The notes under the pieces are model-generated. The model was not told the DNA's origin and ran no database searches. It saw only the letters and a list, made by a program, of their open reading frames with translations. The position numbers were made by a program, and so were the translations under genes. A stretch of DNA of 64,000 bases from Streptomyces sp. GESEQ-4 (GTDB lineage Bacteria; Actinomycetota; Actinomycetes; Streptomycetales; Streptomycetaceae): positions 372,001-436,000 of the forward strand of contig NZ_JAFFSU010000001.1 in the NCBI RefSeq assembly GCF_017948455.1, written 5' to 3'. This document shows positions 1-8,468 of the stretch, in pieces (position 1 is the stretch's first letter; every line of letters begins with the position of its first letter).

Positions 1-2
1 CG

Positions 3-632
3 GGGAAGGCGAAGGTCGCCCACCTCGCCTACACCTACGGCACGAATGGCTTCCCGCTGCCGCCGGGACAGCCCTGGGCCGTCAACCTGATCGACGAGCG
101 CAAGATCATCGCGGACGCCCGCGCCGCCCGGCAGGCCGGCGCCGACGTGGTCGTGGTGTCCATGCACTGGGGCACGGAATGGCAGGACGCCCCCGACCGG
201 GGCCAGCAGTCCCTGGCCCGGACCCTCACCGCCGCCCGCACCGGGAACCGCCCGGACATCGACCTCATCCTCGGCACCCACGCCCATGTCCCGCAGGCGT
301 ACGAGAAGGTCAACGGCACCTGGGTCGTCTACGGAATGGGCGACCAGATCGCAGGCGCCATGTTCAACCACCAGGGCGCACAGGACCCGCGGGGCAACCA
401 GTCCACCCTCGCCCGCTTCACCTTCACACCGCCCGTGAAGCCCGGCGCCCGCTGGCAGGTGACGAAGGCCGAGTTCATCCCACAACTCTTCGACATCGAC
501 GCAGGCCGAGTGGTGAACCTCAACGAGGCCCTGAAAAAGGGCGCCGAGCTACAAGGCGTACGCGACAGAATCCGAGACGTGGTATTCAGCCGAGGCGCAG
601 CAAAAGACGGCCTGATGATGGGCGCCCCATAG
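3..632 (+). CDS. CapA family protein, C-terminal part (start outside window)
   Basis: The frame is open from the left edge and ends at TAG 630-632, so only the last 209 residues are present. The motifs LAYTYGTNG, VVVSMHWG and GTHAHVPQ are typical of the CapA/PgsA (PGA_cap) calcineurin-like fold, a family that includes poly-gamma-glutamate capsule proteins. In Streptomyces such proteins are usually secreted or lipid-anchored, with an unproven role in cell-envelope polymer metabolism. The signal sequence would lie upstream of this window. The family call is firm; the substrate is unknown. Confidence 0.85.
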   Translation, partial: GKAKVAHLAYTYGTNGFPLPPGQPWAVNLIDERKIIADARAARQAGADVVVVSMHWGTEWQDAPDRGQQSLARTLTAARTGNRPDIDLILGTHAHVPQAYEKVNGTWVVYGMGDQIAGAMFNHQGAQDPRGNQSTLARFTFTPPVKPGARWQVTKAEFIPQLFDIDAGRVVNLNEALKKGAELQGVRDRIRDVVFSRGAAKDGLMMGAP

Positions 633-658
633 GGGCGCGGGGAACTGCGCGACCAGCC
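622..658. repeat. Hairpin plus Streptomyces-type intergenic repeat, copy 1
   Basis: A 7-bp perfect stem (GCGCCCC, 3-nt loop, GGGGCGC; 622-638) overlaps the CapA stop codon. It runs into a 27-nt block, 632-658, starting GGGGCGCGGGGAACTGCGCG. The same 27 nt with the same hairpin recur at 27601-27637, again directly after a stop codon. Placement suggests a 3'-end processing or termination element. Confidence 0.8.
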
Positions 659-710
659 ACAACGGCGCGGCACACAACCAACGACCTATCGCGGCACCCC
701 CAGCGGAGCG

Positions 711-1181
711 CTACGGCACGACCGTCACCGGCCACCGCCCCGCCTTCACCAACCGAATCGCGACGGACCCGATGATCCGGTGCCCCGCCTGCTCCGACGC
801 CCCCACCACCACCGCGTCCGCCTTGAGTTCGTCGGCCGCCTTGACCAGGCCGTTGTAGGGGTCGCCGCGGAACGTGTGGAACTCCCAGCGGACGTCGAAT
901 ATCCCCTTCACGCGCTCCGTCGCGTCCCTGATCTCCGCGACGATGTTCTCGGCGATCGCGTCCGTCGTCTCCGCGACCGGCGCCCCGAGCGCCGCGCCGG
1001 CGCCCATCACGGGCTGCACGTACACGATCGCGAGGAGCGCGCGCTGCCGCCGGGCCAGGCCACCGGCGTAGGCCGCGGCCCGTAGTGAGGAGTCGGAGCC
1101 GTCCACGCCGACGACGATGACCTTCGGCCCGTCCGTGCCCCGTTCGAACCCTTGCGAGGGCGAGTGCTGCTGATCCGTCAC
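711..1181 (-). CDS. Universal stress protein (UspA family)
   Basis: A single Usp domain of about 155 residues. It begins with VIVVGVDGS (beta-1 and the Asp that contacts nucleotide) and ends with VVVGAS...IIGSVAIRLV...PVTVV, the usual ATP-binding loop region, although the GxxGx9G(S/T) spacing is not canonical. The protein is soluble and cytoplasmic; the family responds to stress or nucleotide state. I prefer the GTG start at 1181 because residues before it have no family counterpart. An ATG at 1235 in the same frame would add 18 residues. The gene converges on the CapA gene. Confidence 0.85.
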   Translation of the reverse strand: MTDQQHSPSQGFERGTDGPKVIVVGVDGSDSSLRAAAYAGGLARRQRALLAIVYVQPVMGAGAALGAPVAETTDAIAENIVAEIRDATERVKGIFDVRWEFHTFRGDPYNGLVKAADELKADAVVVGASEQAGHRIIGSVAIRLVKAGRWPVTVVP

Positions 1182-1362
1182 GCCTGTGAGGCTATCGGAA
1201 CCCCCAGGTCCCGCAGCCGTCGCCGGGCTTCTCATCGATTCGCCCCCCCGGGAGACACCCGCCGTTTCCCTGACGAACCGTCATACGCCGCCCGGGTGGA
1301 ATCATGCCGCCGCTGAGGTGCCGCCGTGGTGCGTCGGGGCCCAGAGGGGCGACTGATGAGTC

Positions 1363-2202
1363 ATGAAGAAGGATCAGTTGCTCACCCGGCGCCGGGCGTT
1401 GGCCGTCGGCGCCGCCACGGTCGGGGCGGCCGGCACCGCCGGACTGCTCACGGTGCGCGCGGGCGACCAGCCGGTCCTGCCACCCGCCGCCGGGGCCGCG
1501 GGTCCGCAGGCGCGCAGCGCCCTCAAGCCCTCCGCCTACCGGCTGCAGCCCCTCACCGGCCACGGTCCGCCACGGGCCGCGGCACGGCGGCTCCTGGTGC
1601 GGCGTGAACCCTTTCTACGAGTCTCCGGCCGCGGCCGGACCATGGTGCTGACCTTCGACGACGGCCCGGACCCCCGCTACACCCCGGACATCCTGGACAC
1701 GCTGCAGGCGTACGACGTCCGCGCGATGTTCTTCGTCTGCGGCGAGATGGCCGCCGAGAACCCGGACCTGGTGGAGCGCATGGCCGACGAGGGGCATGTC
1801 GTCGGCAACCACACCTGGTCCCACCCGCTGCTCACCCGCCTCACCCGGAGGCAGATCCGCTCCGAGATGAAACGTACCTGCGAGGTCATCGAGGACGCGG
1901 CCGGCGAGTGGCCCCGCTGGTTCCGCGCCCCCTACGGCGCCTGGAACCGCGCGGCCTTCCAGCTCGGCGCCGAACTGGGCATGGAGCCGCTGGCGTGGAC
2001 GGTCGACACCCTCGACTGGACCGAGCCCGGCGCCCGCACCATCGTCGACCGGGTCGAGAACGGCGCAGCCCCCGGCGTCGTGGTGCTCTCGCACGACGCC
2101 GGGGGCGACCGCTCGGCGAGCGTCCGGGCCCTGCGCGACTATCTGCCGCAACTCCTGGACGACGGCTACCACATCACCGTCCCGCGCCGGCGGCACGTCT
2201 GA
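1363..2202 (+). CDS. Secreted polysaccharide deacetylase (NodB/CE4 domain)
   Basis: The 279-residue protein starts with a Tat-like leader (LTRRRALAVGAATVG, then an Ala/Gly-rich hydrophobic stretch), so export of a folded enzyme is likely. The NodB domain fills residues 85-275 with all five motifs: TFDDGPDPRYT, GNHTWSHP, RAPYGAWN, DTLDW and VLSHDAG. These are the metal ligands and catalytic Asp/His of carbohydrate esterase family 4. Peptidoglycan, chitooligosaccharide or acetylated polysaccharide are possible substrates, and the sequence does not decide. The upstream USP gene is divergent, so this is probably a single-gene unit. Confidence 0.9.
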   Translation: MKKDQLLTRRRALAVGAATVGAAGTAGLLTVRAGDQPVLPPAAGAAGPQARSALKPSAYRLQPLTGHGPPRAAARRLLVRREPFLRVSGRGRTMVLTFDDGPDPRYTPDILDTLQAYDVRAMFFVCGEMAAENPDLVERMADEGHVVGNHTWSHPLLTRLTRRQIRSEMKRTCEVIEDAAGEWPRWFRAPYGAWNRAAFQLGAELGMEPLAWTVDTLDWTEPGARTIVDRVENGAAPGVVVLSHDAGGDRSASVRALRDYLPQLLDDGYHITVPRRRHV

Positions 2203-2230
2203 CGGGCCGCGCCCGCCCGGCCGGCAACGC

Positions 2231-2893
2231 TCAGCGCACCTCGACCAGTCGGGCGAAGACCACGACGTTCCCGTCGTAGCCGTTCTGCTTGGAGAAACCG
2301 CCGCCGCAGGTGATGACCCGCAATTCGGGGCTGCCCTTGGAGGCGTAGACACGGTCGCCGGGGAAGTTGTTCTTCTCGAAGACCTCGATGCCGTAGATCT
2401 CGAACACGGCCGTCTTCGCGTCCTTGCGGGCGACCTCGACGCGATATCCCTTTTTGAGGGCGCCCAGTCCGTAGAACACGGCGGGCCCCTGAGTGTTGTC
2501 GACATGGCCGACGATCACGGCCGTGCCCTTTTCGCCGGGGGTGACGGCACCGGTGAACCAACCGGCGAGATTCGGGTCCTCCGGCGGCGGCGCGTCGACC
2601 CAGCCGGCCGCGTCCAGGCCGACCGGCATCATGGGTGCGTCGATCTGGATCGCCGGGATCCTGACCCGGTCCGGCACGGCGTACGGCAGCGCGCTGGGGA
2701 CCCGCAGGAAGGCGCCCTGCGGTGTCCGGGCCTCCGCGGCGGCTGCCGAGGCGGGTTGTGGGGGGCCCTCGTCGAACTCTCCCGAACCATTCCGAATGAG
2801 CGCGAGGCCGGTCAGCAGAACAAGCGCTATCACGCCCCAAGGAGCGCGCTTCTTCCGCTGCTCCTCCTCTTCGGCCACCTCGTACCCAGACAT
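2231..2893 (-). CDS. Class F sortase
   Basis: A 220-residue membrane-anchored transpeptidase. A Lys/Arg-rich N-terminus and one transmembrane helix (about residues 17-33) are followed by a low-complexity linker and the sortase barrel (about 72-218). The catalytic His is in VIVGHVDN (H130), the Cys in VITCGGGF (C196), and R215 in VVFARL is the candidate active-site Arg. Short single-domain enzymes of this type in actinobacteria are class F. Its recognition motif is not settled. The two small secreted proteins on either side (3227-3937 and 4017-4523) are its likely substrates by position. Confidence 0.9.
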   Translation of the reverse strand: MSGYEVAEEEEQRKKRAPWGVIALVLLTGLALIRNGSGEFDEGPPQPASAAAAEARTPQGAFLRVPSALPYAVPDRVRIPAIQIDAPMMPVGLDAAGWVDAPPPEDPNLAGWFTGAVTPGEKGTAVIVGHVDNTQGPAVFYGLGALKKGYRVEVARKDAKTAVFEIYGIEVFEKNNFPGDRVYASKGSPELRVITCGGGFSKQNGYDGNVVVFARLVEVR

Positions 2894-3226
2894 TCGACTT
2901 CCCCTCTCGACGCGGCCGTCGCCACGTCAATGGCGCATAGGAGAACGCTAAGTCCCGCGAGCACCGCCAGCGACGGGGCGGAAGCGAACGGGTGGCCCGA
3001 ACGCCATCGTGGTGCGCCATCCGAGTCGCCGCGAACAGGAATTTTCTGACGGTGCGTGACCTGCGGCAATATCCGATTGTGTGGTTTTCCTTCGGCGTGT
3101 CTTCTCACCAGGACGGACCATTCCCGAAATGCGGGCGCGAGCAGGGCATCTGAGGGTCTTTCTTGGAGGCGCTTTCTCGCCGATCGACCGGGGACGGGTC
3201 CCGGGGCGTCTTCCGCGGAGGATCAC
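2894..3226. other. Divergent intergenic region, no gene seen
   Basis: This stretch separates the sortase (minus) from the Gly-rich surface protein (plus) and must hold both promoters. It is slightly less GC-rich than its surroundings. I found no convincing ORF, repeat or strong hairpin. A clear ribosome binding site (GCGGAGGATC) lies at its right end, before the ATG at 3227. Confidence 0.5.
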
Positions 3227-3937
3227 ATGCGTACAACTCGTTCCCTGGCGGTCTCGGCCGCCGCGGTCGCCGTCCTCGGGCTCGCCGCTCCCGCGGCCGT
3301 CGCCTGGGACGGCATGAACGACCCCGACGGCAGCGGCGGCTACGGCGGTGGGTTCGGTGGCAACGGCGACCACCACGGTGGCTTCGGCGGAAATGGCGGC
3401 TTCGGCGGCGACGGCTTCGGTCGCGACGGCTTCGGTGGCAACGGTGGTGGGTTCGGTGGCAACGGCGGCGATCACGGTGGCGGCTTCGGCGGACATGGCG
3501 GCCACGGCGGGCACCACGGCGGCAACGGCCGGTTCTTCCCGAGCAATATCGTCGTAATGCCCAGGGTCATCGCGCGAGGCGGTCAGCTGACCGTCACGGT
3601 CGACGGCTGCCCCAACGGCGGCACCGCGACCTCCCGTGCCTTCCCACGGGCGAGGCTGTTCCCGGTCGGAGGCCCCAGAGACACAGCCAGAGGCACCGCG
3701 ACCGTCCACACCAACGCCAGACCCGGCCCGTACGACGTCACCGTCCATTGCTCCGGTTCGACCCTGACCCGGCCGAACGCCTTCACCGTCATCGGCGGTG
3801 TCCGCGGCGGCATCGGCGGCAGCAGCTCCACCGGGGCGACCCCGACCGACATGGTCATCGGCGGCGGTCTCGTGGCCGCGGCCGTCGTCGGCGGCGGAGT
3901 GTTCTGGATGCGGCGCCGGTCCGAGAAGCGGATCTGA
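3227..3937 (+). CDS. Gly-rich secreted surface protein with C-terminal membrane anchor
   Basis: The 236-residue protein has a Sec-type signal peptide (cleavage after about AVA, residue 26), then a stretch of roughly 70 residues built from GFGGNGG/HGGH-like repeats. A beta-rich domain follows (about 105-190; MPRVIARGGQLTVTVDGC with paired Cys). The C-terminus has a hydrophobic helix and a basic tail (MRRRSEKRI). The start was chosen at ATG 3227 because of GGAGGATC just upstream; the longer open frame adds no homologous sequence. The signal-anchor layout and the neighbouring sortase suggest a cell-surface protein, perhaps wall-attached. No LPXTG motif is visible. Function is unknown. Confidence 0.8.
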   Translation: MRTTRSLAVSAAAVAVLGLAAPAAVAWDGMNDPDGSGGYGGGFGGNGDHHGGFGGNGGFGGDGFGRDGFGGNGGGFGGNGGDHGGGFGGHGGHGGHHGGNGRFFPSNIVVMPRVIARGGQLTVTVDGCPNGGTATSRAFPRARLFPVGGPRDTARGTATVHTNARPGPYDVTVHCSGSTLTRPNAFTVIGGVRGGIGGSSSTGATPTDMVIGGGLVAAAVVGGGVFWMRRRSEKRI

Positions 3938-3960
3938 CCACCGCCGATCCCCGGAGCCGA

Positions 3961-3995
3961 TTCGCCCCGGACCCTTCGAAAGGGTCCGGGGCGAA
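3961..3995. terminator. Bidirectional hairpin terminator
   Basis: A perfect 16-bp stem (3961-3976 with 3980-3995, loop CGA) lies between two convergent surface-protein genes. No long T-tract follows on either side, as is common in Streptomyces. Confidence 0.85.
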
Positions 3996-4016
3996 CGTCT
4001 GGGGGGACGGGGTCGG

Positions 4017-4523
4017 TCAGGCGCCGTCCTCGTCCGTGCGGCGCCGTGAGAAGTGGTACGCCGCTCCGATCGAGCCGGTGATGAGCGCGAGGCCGAGCCC
4101 GATCTCCTGGAGGTCGAAACCGCCGAGGCTGCCGCCTTCACCGGCGTGGACGCCCTTCGGCGGGACCCGGTGGTGGCCCGGGCGGCCCTCGGCGATCGTG
4201 AGGTCCACCTCCTGCCAGAAGGTGCCGCAGCTGAACTTCACCGAGTACACCGCGCCCTCGCGCGCGTCCCGGTCGACCACCGCCGTGGCCGAGCCCTGGC
4301 CCCTGCGGATCGTCACCGTGTCGAAGACCCCCGAGGAGACGTACACATCCTGGTCGCAGCCGGTGACGCGCAGGGACACCTGCCCGCCGGCCTCGATGGT
4401 CGTCGGCAGCACACTGGCCCGGAAGCCGGTGTGCTCGTCACCGCGTGCGTGAGCGGCGGGAGAGGCCAGTGCCAGGGCGGTGACGCCCAGCAGTGCGGCC
4501 GAGGCGACGCGTATCGCGCGCAT
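4017..4523 (-). CDS. Small secreted protein with C-terminal membrane anchor (sortase-neighbour)
   Basis: A 168-residue protein with a Sec signal peptide ending in ...PAAHA (about residue 26). The single domain has the same pattern as the Gly-rich neighbour (VLPTTIEAGGQVSLRVTGC, later SVKFSCGTF). A spacer, one hydrophobic helix and an RRRTDEDGA tail follow. ATG 4523 was chosen for the strong GGAGGTCC upstream; the frame stays open further upstream but gives no recognisable signal. The C-terminal region GVHAGEGGS-helix-RRR parallels GVRGGIGGS-helix-RRR in the 3227-3937 protein. It is a probable partner or substrate of the class F sortase. Biological role unknown. Confidence 0.8.
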   Translation of the reverse strand: MRAIRVASAALLGVTALALASPAAHARGDEHTGFRASVLPTTIEAGGQVSLRVTGCDQDVYVSSGVFDTVTIRRGQGSATAVVDRDAREGAVYSVKFSCGTFWQEVDLTIAEGRPGHHRVPPKGVHAGEGGSLGGFDLQEIGLGLALITGSIGAAYHFSRRRTDEDGA

Positions 4524-4741
4524 GGTGGACCTCCGGTCCCCGAGGAGCAGCCGCGGACTTTTTCCGCTTGCGCCAGAAATGCACCTCGATGACCGGAACG
4601 CTAGAAAGGTGCGTGCGGGGGCGCGATCGCAGTAGCGCGAACGGGTCAACCGTGTGGGCCGTACAGGGGATGGTGCCGCCTCGATCGGGGGACCGCCGCG
4701 GTGTGGCGGCCGTCCCCCGAGGATGTCCCGGCGCGGGCCCG

Positions 4742-5503
4742 TCAGCCGATGTGGGGGAAGAGGTCCAGGAACGGATCGGCCGAGGCGGTGACACCCCGGC
4801 TGTAGGGCGCGTCGAAGTCCCAGATGAGGAAGAGCAGGAAGGCGATCAGCGCCGAGAACAGCCCGGCGAGGATCAGCTCCCGTGCCGTGCGCCGGATCTG
4901 CAGGACGAAGATCATCCCGATCGTGACCACGCCCCCGATGATCAGCCCGAACCACACCACCCCCGGCATCGTCTCCCCGGTGGCGCCGGCGCGGGCACTG
5001 CGTGCCTGGTCCGCCGCGGTGACCTGGTCGACGAGCGGCTGGTAGGCCTGGGCCTCGAAGTCGGTCCTCGGCCGGTAGTCGGTGACGTCCTCGCGGATGC
5101 GGTCGAGGAGCTCGGTGCCCCGCTCGGTGACCTTGCCGTCGTCGGACATCGCCTTCCACTCGGTGTTCACGACGTGTCCGACATAGGCGTTGACATCGTC
5201 GCGAATACGGTCACGGACGTCGGTTGGATAGACCCGGACCCGTTCCGAGATCTCGTGCAGGGCGACCGCCTCGGCCTGGACGTGGTCCTGGGCGGCGCTG
5301 CGGCCCTCCCAGACACCGGCGATGGCCAGGCCCAGGACGATGGCGTACACCACTCCGATCCACATCGTCATGTACTCGATGACGTCGGGCGTCTCGTCGG
5401 GATCCTCGTCGTCCGCCGCCGTCCGATGGCGGAGGACGGTGATGATGACCACCACGACGCAGACAGCCAGCATCGCGAGGATGAGAACAAGCCATTCCGG
5501 CAA
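4742..5503 (-). CDS. DUF4239-type membrane protein
   Basis: A 253-residue protein with one N-terminal hydrophobic helix (PEWLVLILAMLAVCVVVVI), a second around MWIGVVYAIVLGLAIAGVW, a soluble helical segment rich in charged residues, and a closing pair of helices (about 185-235). This two-plus-two layout matches the DUF4239 family. The start is the TTG at 5503: it follows GGAGG at the right spacing and lies 17 nt after the stop of the upstream proline-rich gene, suggesting an operon. ORF extensions upstream of it run through that stop region. The role is not known. Confidence 0.75.
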   Translation of the reverse strand: MPEWLVLILAMLAVCVVVVIITVLRHRTAADDEDPDETPDVIEYMTMWIGVVYAIVLGLAIAGVWEGRSAAQDHVQAEAVALHEISERVRVYPTDVRDRIRDDVNAYVGHVVNTEWKAMSDDGKVTERGTELLDRIREDVTDYRPRTDFEAQAYQPLVDQVTAADQARSARAGATGETMPGVVWFGLIIGGVVTIGMIFVLQIRRTARELILAGLFSALIAFLLFLIWDFDAPYSRGVTASADPFLDLFPHIG

Positions 5504-5519
5504 GAGGTGCCTCCAGAAA

Positions 5520-6131
5520 TCAGCGGGGACGCAGCGCGGCGATCGCGACCACCGCGGGCACGGTGATGAGCAGGACGAAGGTGAGCGGCGACGTGGCACT
5601 GCGCGTCGTCCGCTTGCGCGGTGCGGGGTGGTACGCCGGATAGCTCACCGGGGTCACGGACGCACGCGGGGTCGGCTTGGCCGGCGGGGTCGGTGTGGGT
5701 GTGGGGCTGGGCGGGGGTGTGGGCGCCGGCCGTGGGGCCGCGGGCTGGGGAGCTGCTGGGGCCGGTGCGGGCGGCGGCTCGGGGGGCGGCGCGGGCCGTG
5801 GCTTCGGTGGCGGTTTCGGCGTGGGCGTCGGGTCCGGGGTGGGGGTGGGCTTCGGCGGTTCAGGAGTCGGCGTCGGGGTGGGAGTCGGTGTCGGCGTGGG
5901 CGCTGGGCACGCGGGGTGGGTGGGCCAGGTCGCGGGGGCGGGCCAGGTGGCGCTTCCGACGACCGCCACCGCCTCCGTGCCGCCGGGGCCGGTCGACGCG
6001 TACGCGCAGACATCGGCGGCCGCCGTGCCCGCCGGGGCGCCGACGACCATCCATGCCAGCGTGACGAGGGACAACACCCGTATGGCGATGGGGCCGTGGG
6101 TCGGTTCGGGTCCATGCACGACGAAGATCAT
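5520..6131 (-). CDS. Pro/Thr-rich secreted protein with C-terminal anchor
   Basis: About 203 residues from the ATG at 6131. An N-terminal hydrophobic segment (IRVLSLVTLAWMVVGAPAGTAAA) looks like a signal peptide. Next comes a short Cys-containing part and a long region of PTPTP and PPKP/PAPAP repeats (about residues 75-165), as in wall-spanning stalks. A hydrophobic helix with a short basic end (LTFVLLITVPAVVAIAALRPR) closes it. The start is uncertain: the frame remains open for 71 more codons, but those residues do not look like protein. It probably shares a transcript with the DUF4239 gene just downstream. Function unknown. Confidence 0.65.
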   Translation of the reverse strand: MIFVVHGPEPTHGPIAIRVLSLVTLAWMVVGAPAGTAAADVCAYASTGPGGTEAVAVVGSATWPAPATWPTHPACPAPTPTPTPTPTPTPEPPKPTPTPDPTPTPKPPPKPRPAPPPEPPPAPAPAAPQPAAPRPAPTPPPSPTPTPTPPAKPTPRASVTPVSYPAYHPAPRKRTTRSATSPLTFVLLITVPAVVAIAALRPR

Positions 6132-6415
6132 GGGCCTTGGCGCACCGGCGTACGCCCGGGCGACGGGGGATTGCCCCGAAGGAGGGACAGCAGGGTGTCG
6201 CCGGTTTGATCCGCGCGCGTTCGCGTGTCCGGGGATACGCACGCTCATACGAGTGTCATCGCGGCAGGGGCGCAGGTCGCGGGCGCGGTGTGGCACAGGT
6301 TTCGGAAAGAAATCCGCGGGGCGTTTGAACACAACGGCGGTCACTGCTCGTACTTAGGACCGTGCGCGGCGCAGCAGGGCGCTGCAACATCGTTGCGATG
6401 ATCGGGGAGTTGAAG

Positions 6416-7405
6416 ATGAAGACCTCCTGGCGGAGCGCCTCACTCGTGGCGAGCGCTGCGGCTGTTCTGGCGCTGACGACGGCGTGCGGTCAGGAAAGCA
6501 GCCCGTCGCCGAGCCAGAACGTGGGCGCCACGGCCGCGGCCGGTGACTACGGACAGGCAGGCGCCGGGGCCGGAGCCGGCACCGGCGCCCAGAACGAACA
6601 GAGCAACGCCAACCAGGCTTCTCTCGCGGGCCAGTTGGCCGTCTCCGCCAACGCGGAGGTCGGCAACATGGTGACCGACAGTGCGGGCATGACCCTGTAC
6701 CGGTTCGACCAGGACACCGCCGAGCCGCCGAAGACGAACTGTGACGGCGACTGCGCCACGACGTGGCCGCCGGTACCGGCGGACGACGCCACGGCCGGCG
6801 CCGGCATCGACAAGGCGCTGCTCGGCGAGGTCACCCGCGCCGACGGCACCAAGCAGCTCACCGTCGGCGGCTGGCCGGCGTACCGCTACGCGAAGGACAC
6901 CACCCCCGGCGACGTCAAGGGCCAGGGTGTGGGCGGCAAGTGGTACGCGCTGGCGCCCGACGGCAAGAAGGCCCAGCAGGGCGGCGGCGCCGATGAGGGC
7001 GAGGGCGGTGGGGTCGAGCAGGCCGGCCTGCCCGGGCTCTCCACCCGCAACGACCCCGAGCTCGGCGAGATCGTCGTCGACAAGAACGGCCACACGGTCT
7101 ACCGCTTCCTGAAGGACTCGCCCTGGCCGATGAAGACGGCGTGCCTCGACGACTGCCTGGAGAAGTGGCCGGTCATCGAGCCGGTCGACGCCAAGAACAC
7201 CAAGGGCATCGACCTGAAGGGGTCCGGTCCCAGGGGTCAGGGTTACGTGGTCTTCGACCGGCCCGACGGACTGAAGCAGCAGACCATCGACTGTGTCCCG
7301 ATCTACACCTTCGCCGGTGACAAGAAGCCCGGTGACACCAACGGCCAGGGTGTGGCCGGTGCCTGGTACGCCGTCGCACCCGACGGAAAGGCAGTGAAGG
7401 GCTGA
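6416..7405 (+). CDS. Lipoprotein with two PF03640-type secreted repeats
   Basis: A 329-residue lipoprotein. The signal sequence ends in a lipobox (LALTTAC, Cys at about residue 24), followed by a Ser/Gly/Ala-rich linker. Two homologous halves follow, each with the family pattern TLYRF(D/L)KD...C..CLE.WP and GGKWYALAPDG (PF03640; COG4315). The start at ATG 6416 has GGGGAG upstream and gives a clean signal peptide. The family is widespread in Streptomyces and resembles SCO0930 as I remember it, which in S. coelicolor lies beside rmdA as here. The molecular role is unknown. Confidence 0.85.
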   Translation: MKTSWRSASLVASAAAVLALTTACGQESSPSPSQNVGATAAAGDYGQAGAGAGAGTGAQNEQSNANQASLAGQLAVSANAEVGNMVTDSAGMTLYRFDQDTAEPPKTNCDGDCATTWPPVPADDATAGAGIDKALLGEVTRADGTKQLTVGGWPAYRYAKDTTPGDVKGQGVGGKWYALAPDGKKAQQGGGADEGEGGGVEQAGLPGLSTRNDPELGEIVVDKNGHTVYRFLKDSPWPMKTACLDDCLEKWPVIEPVDAKNTKGIDLKGSGPRGQGYVVFDRPDGLKQQTIDCVPIYTFAGDKKPGDTNGQGVAGAWYAVAPDGKAVKG

Positions 7406-7434
7406 CCACAGCCTTCCGCCATCAACCCCGGTTC

Positions 7435-7461
7435 GCCCCCTCCGCGCCGCACGGAGGGGGC
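7435..7461 (+). terminator. Intrinsic terminator after lipoprotein gene
   Basis: A perfect 10-bp stem (7435-7444 with 7452-7461, 7-nt loop) lies 30 nt after the lipoprotein stop and is followed by GGCCGGTTTTG. Confidence 0.8.
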
Positions 7462-7655
7462 GGCCGGTTTTGCCGTTGGGAACTCTCCGGAACGACTCGG
7501 CCACTTTTAGTAGAGGCGAAACAGGGCATCAATTCGGCACGTGCCGCAGGCAGTGACCGGGAACGGATGGTCAATTTCCGTTTCCGCTCGCTCCTTTGGC
7601 GGGCGATCAGTAGCCTCAGCTCGAACACCGGATCGCCTACGCCTTGGAGAGATTG

Positions 7656-8468
7656 ATGGAGCGTCCCGCCTGGGCCCCCCGGAGCATCGACATCTCGGTG
7701 CCGAGCGTGTCCCGGATCTACGACTTCTACCTGGGCGGTTCGCACAACTTCGAGGTCGACCGGGAGGCGGCCCGCAAGGCCATGGAGTTCATGCCGGGAC
7801 TCCCCAAGATCATGCAGGCGAACCGGGCGTTCATGCGCCGCGCGGTGCGCTTCGCCGCCGACGAGGGCATCACCCAGTTCCTGGACATCGGCTCCGGCAT
7901 CCCGACCTTCGGCAACGTCCACGAGGTGGCCCGGGCGGCGAGCCCCGGCGCGCATGTCGTCTACGTCGACCACGACCCGGTGGCCGTGGCACACAGCCAG
8001 GCGGTCCTCGAGGGCAGCACCGACACCGACGTGGTCGCGGCCGACCTGCGCAAGCCCCAGGAGGTCCTCGCCGCCCCTCAGGTGCGGCGACTGATCGATC
8101 TGAACCGCCCTGTGGCGCTGCTTCTCGTTGCCATACTGCACTTCGTGGAAGACGCGGACGACCCGTACTCAGCGGTGGCCGAACTGCGCGACGCCCTCGC
8201 GCCCGGCAGCCTGCTGATCCTCACCCATGCCTCGTACGAGGGAATCCCTCTTCCGGCGGAGCGGGCCGAGGGCACGGTGGGCGTATACAAGGACATTCGC
8301 AACCCGCTGATCATGCGCTCGCGCGACGAGATCGCGCAGTTCTTCGAGGGGTACGACATGGTGGAACCCGGACTGGTGGCTATGCCGCGCTGGCGGCCGG
8401 ACACCGCGCCGGAGGACGAGGATCCGTATGCCTTCTCCGGTTTCGCCGGCGTGGGGCGCAAGGCGTGA
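7656..8468 (+). CDS. SAM-dependent methyltransferase, PF04672 (DUF574) family
   Basis: The 270-residue protein has the family's N-terminal signature SVSRIYDFYLGGSHNFEVDR, then the SAM-binding loop FLDIGSGIPT, VVYVDHDPVAVAH and a C-terminal FSGFAGVGRKA. The PF04672 family is large in Streptomyces, and substrates are mostly unknown. ATG 7656 follows GGAGAG; a TTG at 7644 in the same frame is a weaker alternative. The stop overlaps the GTG of the downstream GGDEF-EAL gene by 4 nt, so the two proteins are probably translated together. Confidence 0.88.
   Translation: MERPAWAPRSIDISVPSVSRIYDFYLGGSHNFEVDREAARKAMEFMPGLPKIMQANRAFMRRAVRFAADEGITQFLDIGSGIPTFGNVHEVARAASPGAHVVYVDHDPVAVAHSQAVLEGSTDTDVVAADLRKPQEVLAAPQVRRLIDLNRPVALLLVAILHFVEDADDPYSAVAELRDALAPGSLLILTHASYEGIPLPAERAEGTVGVYKDIRNPLIMRSRDEIAQFFEGYDMVEPGLVAMPRWRPDTAPEDEDPYAFSGFAGVGRKA

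Noticed and set aside
3340..3530. Repetitive DNA that could be mistaken for a CRISPR array or satellite
   Set aside because: The repeats are codon-level GFGGNGG units inside one secreted protein, with no spacer structure.
4524..5159. N-terminal extension of the small secreted protein at 4017-4523
   Set aside because: The added residues run antisense through the DUF4239 gene. The ATG at 4523 with GGAGGTCC and a signal peptide is the better start.
5680..5910. GTGGGCGTGGGTGT-type repeats as a possible DNA element
   Set aside because: They encode the Pro/Thr-rich stalk of the minus-strand protein at 5520-6131 and are explained by it.
7541..8464. Long N-terminal extension of the GGDEF-EAL protein
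   Set aside because: This part is the DUF574 methyltransferase gene read in another frame; the GTG at 8465 overlaps its stop in the usual way.
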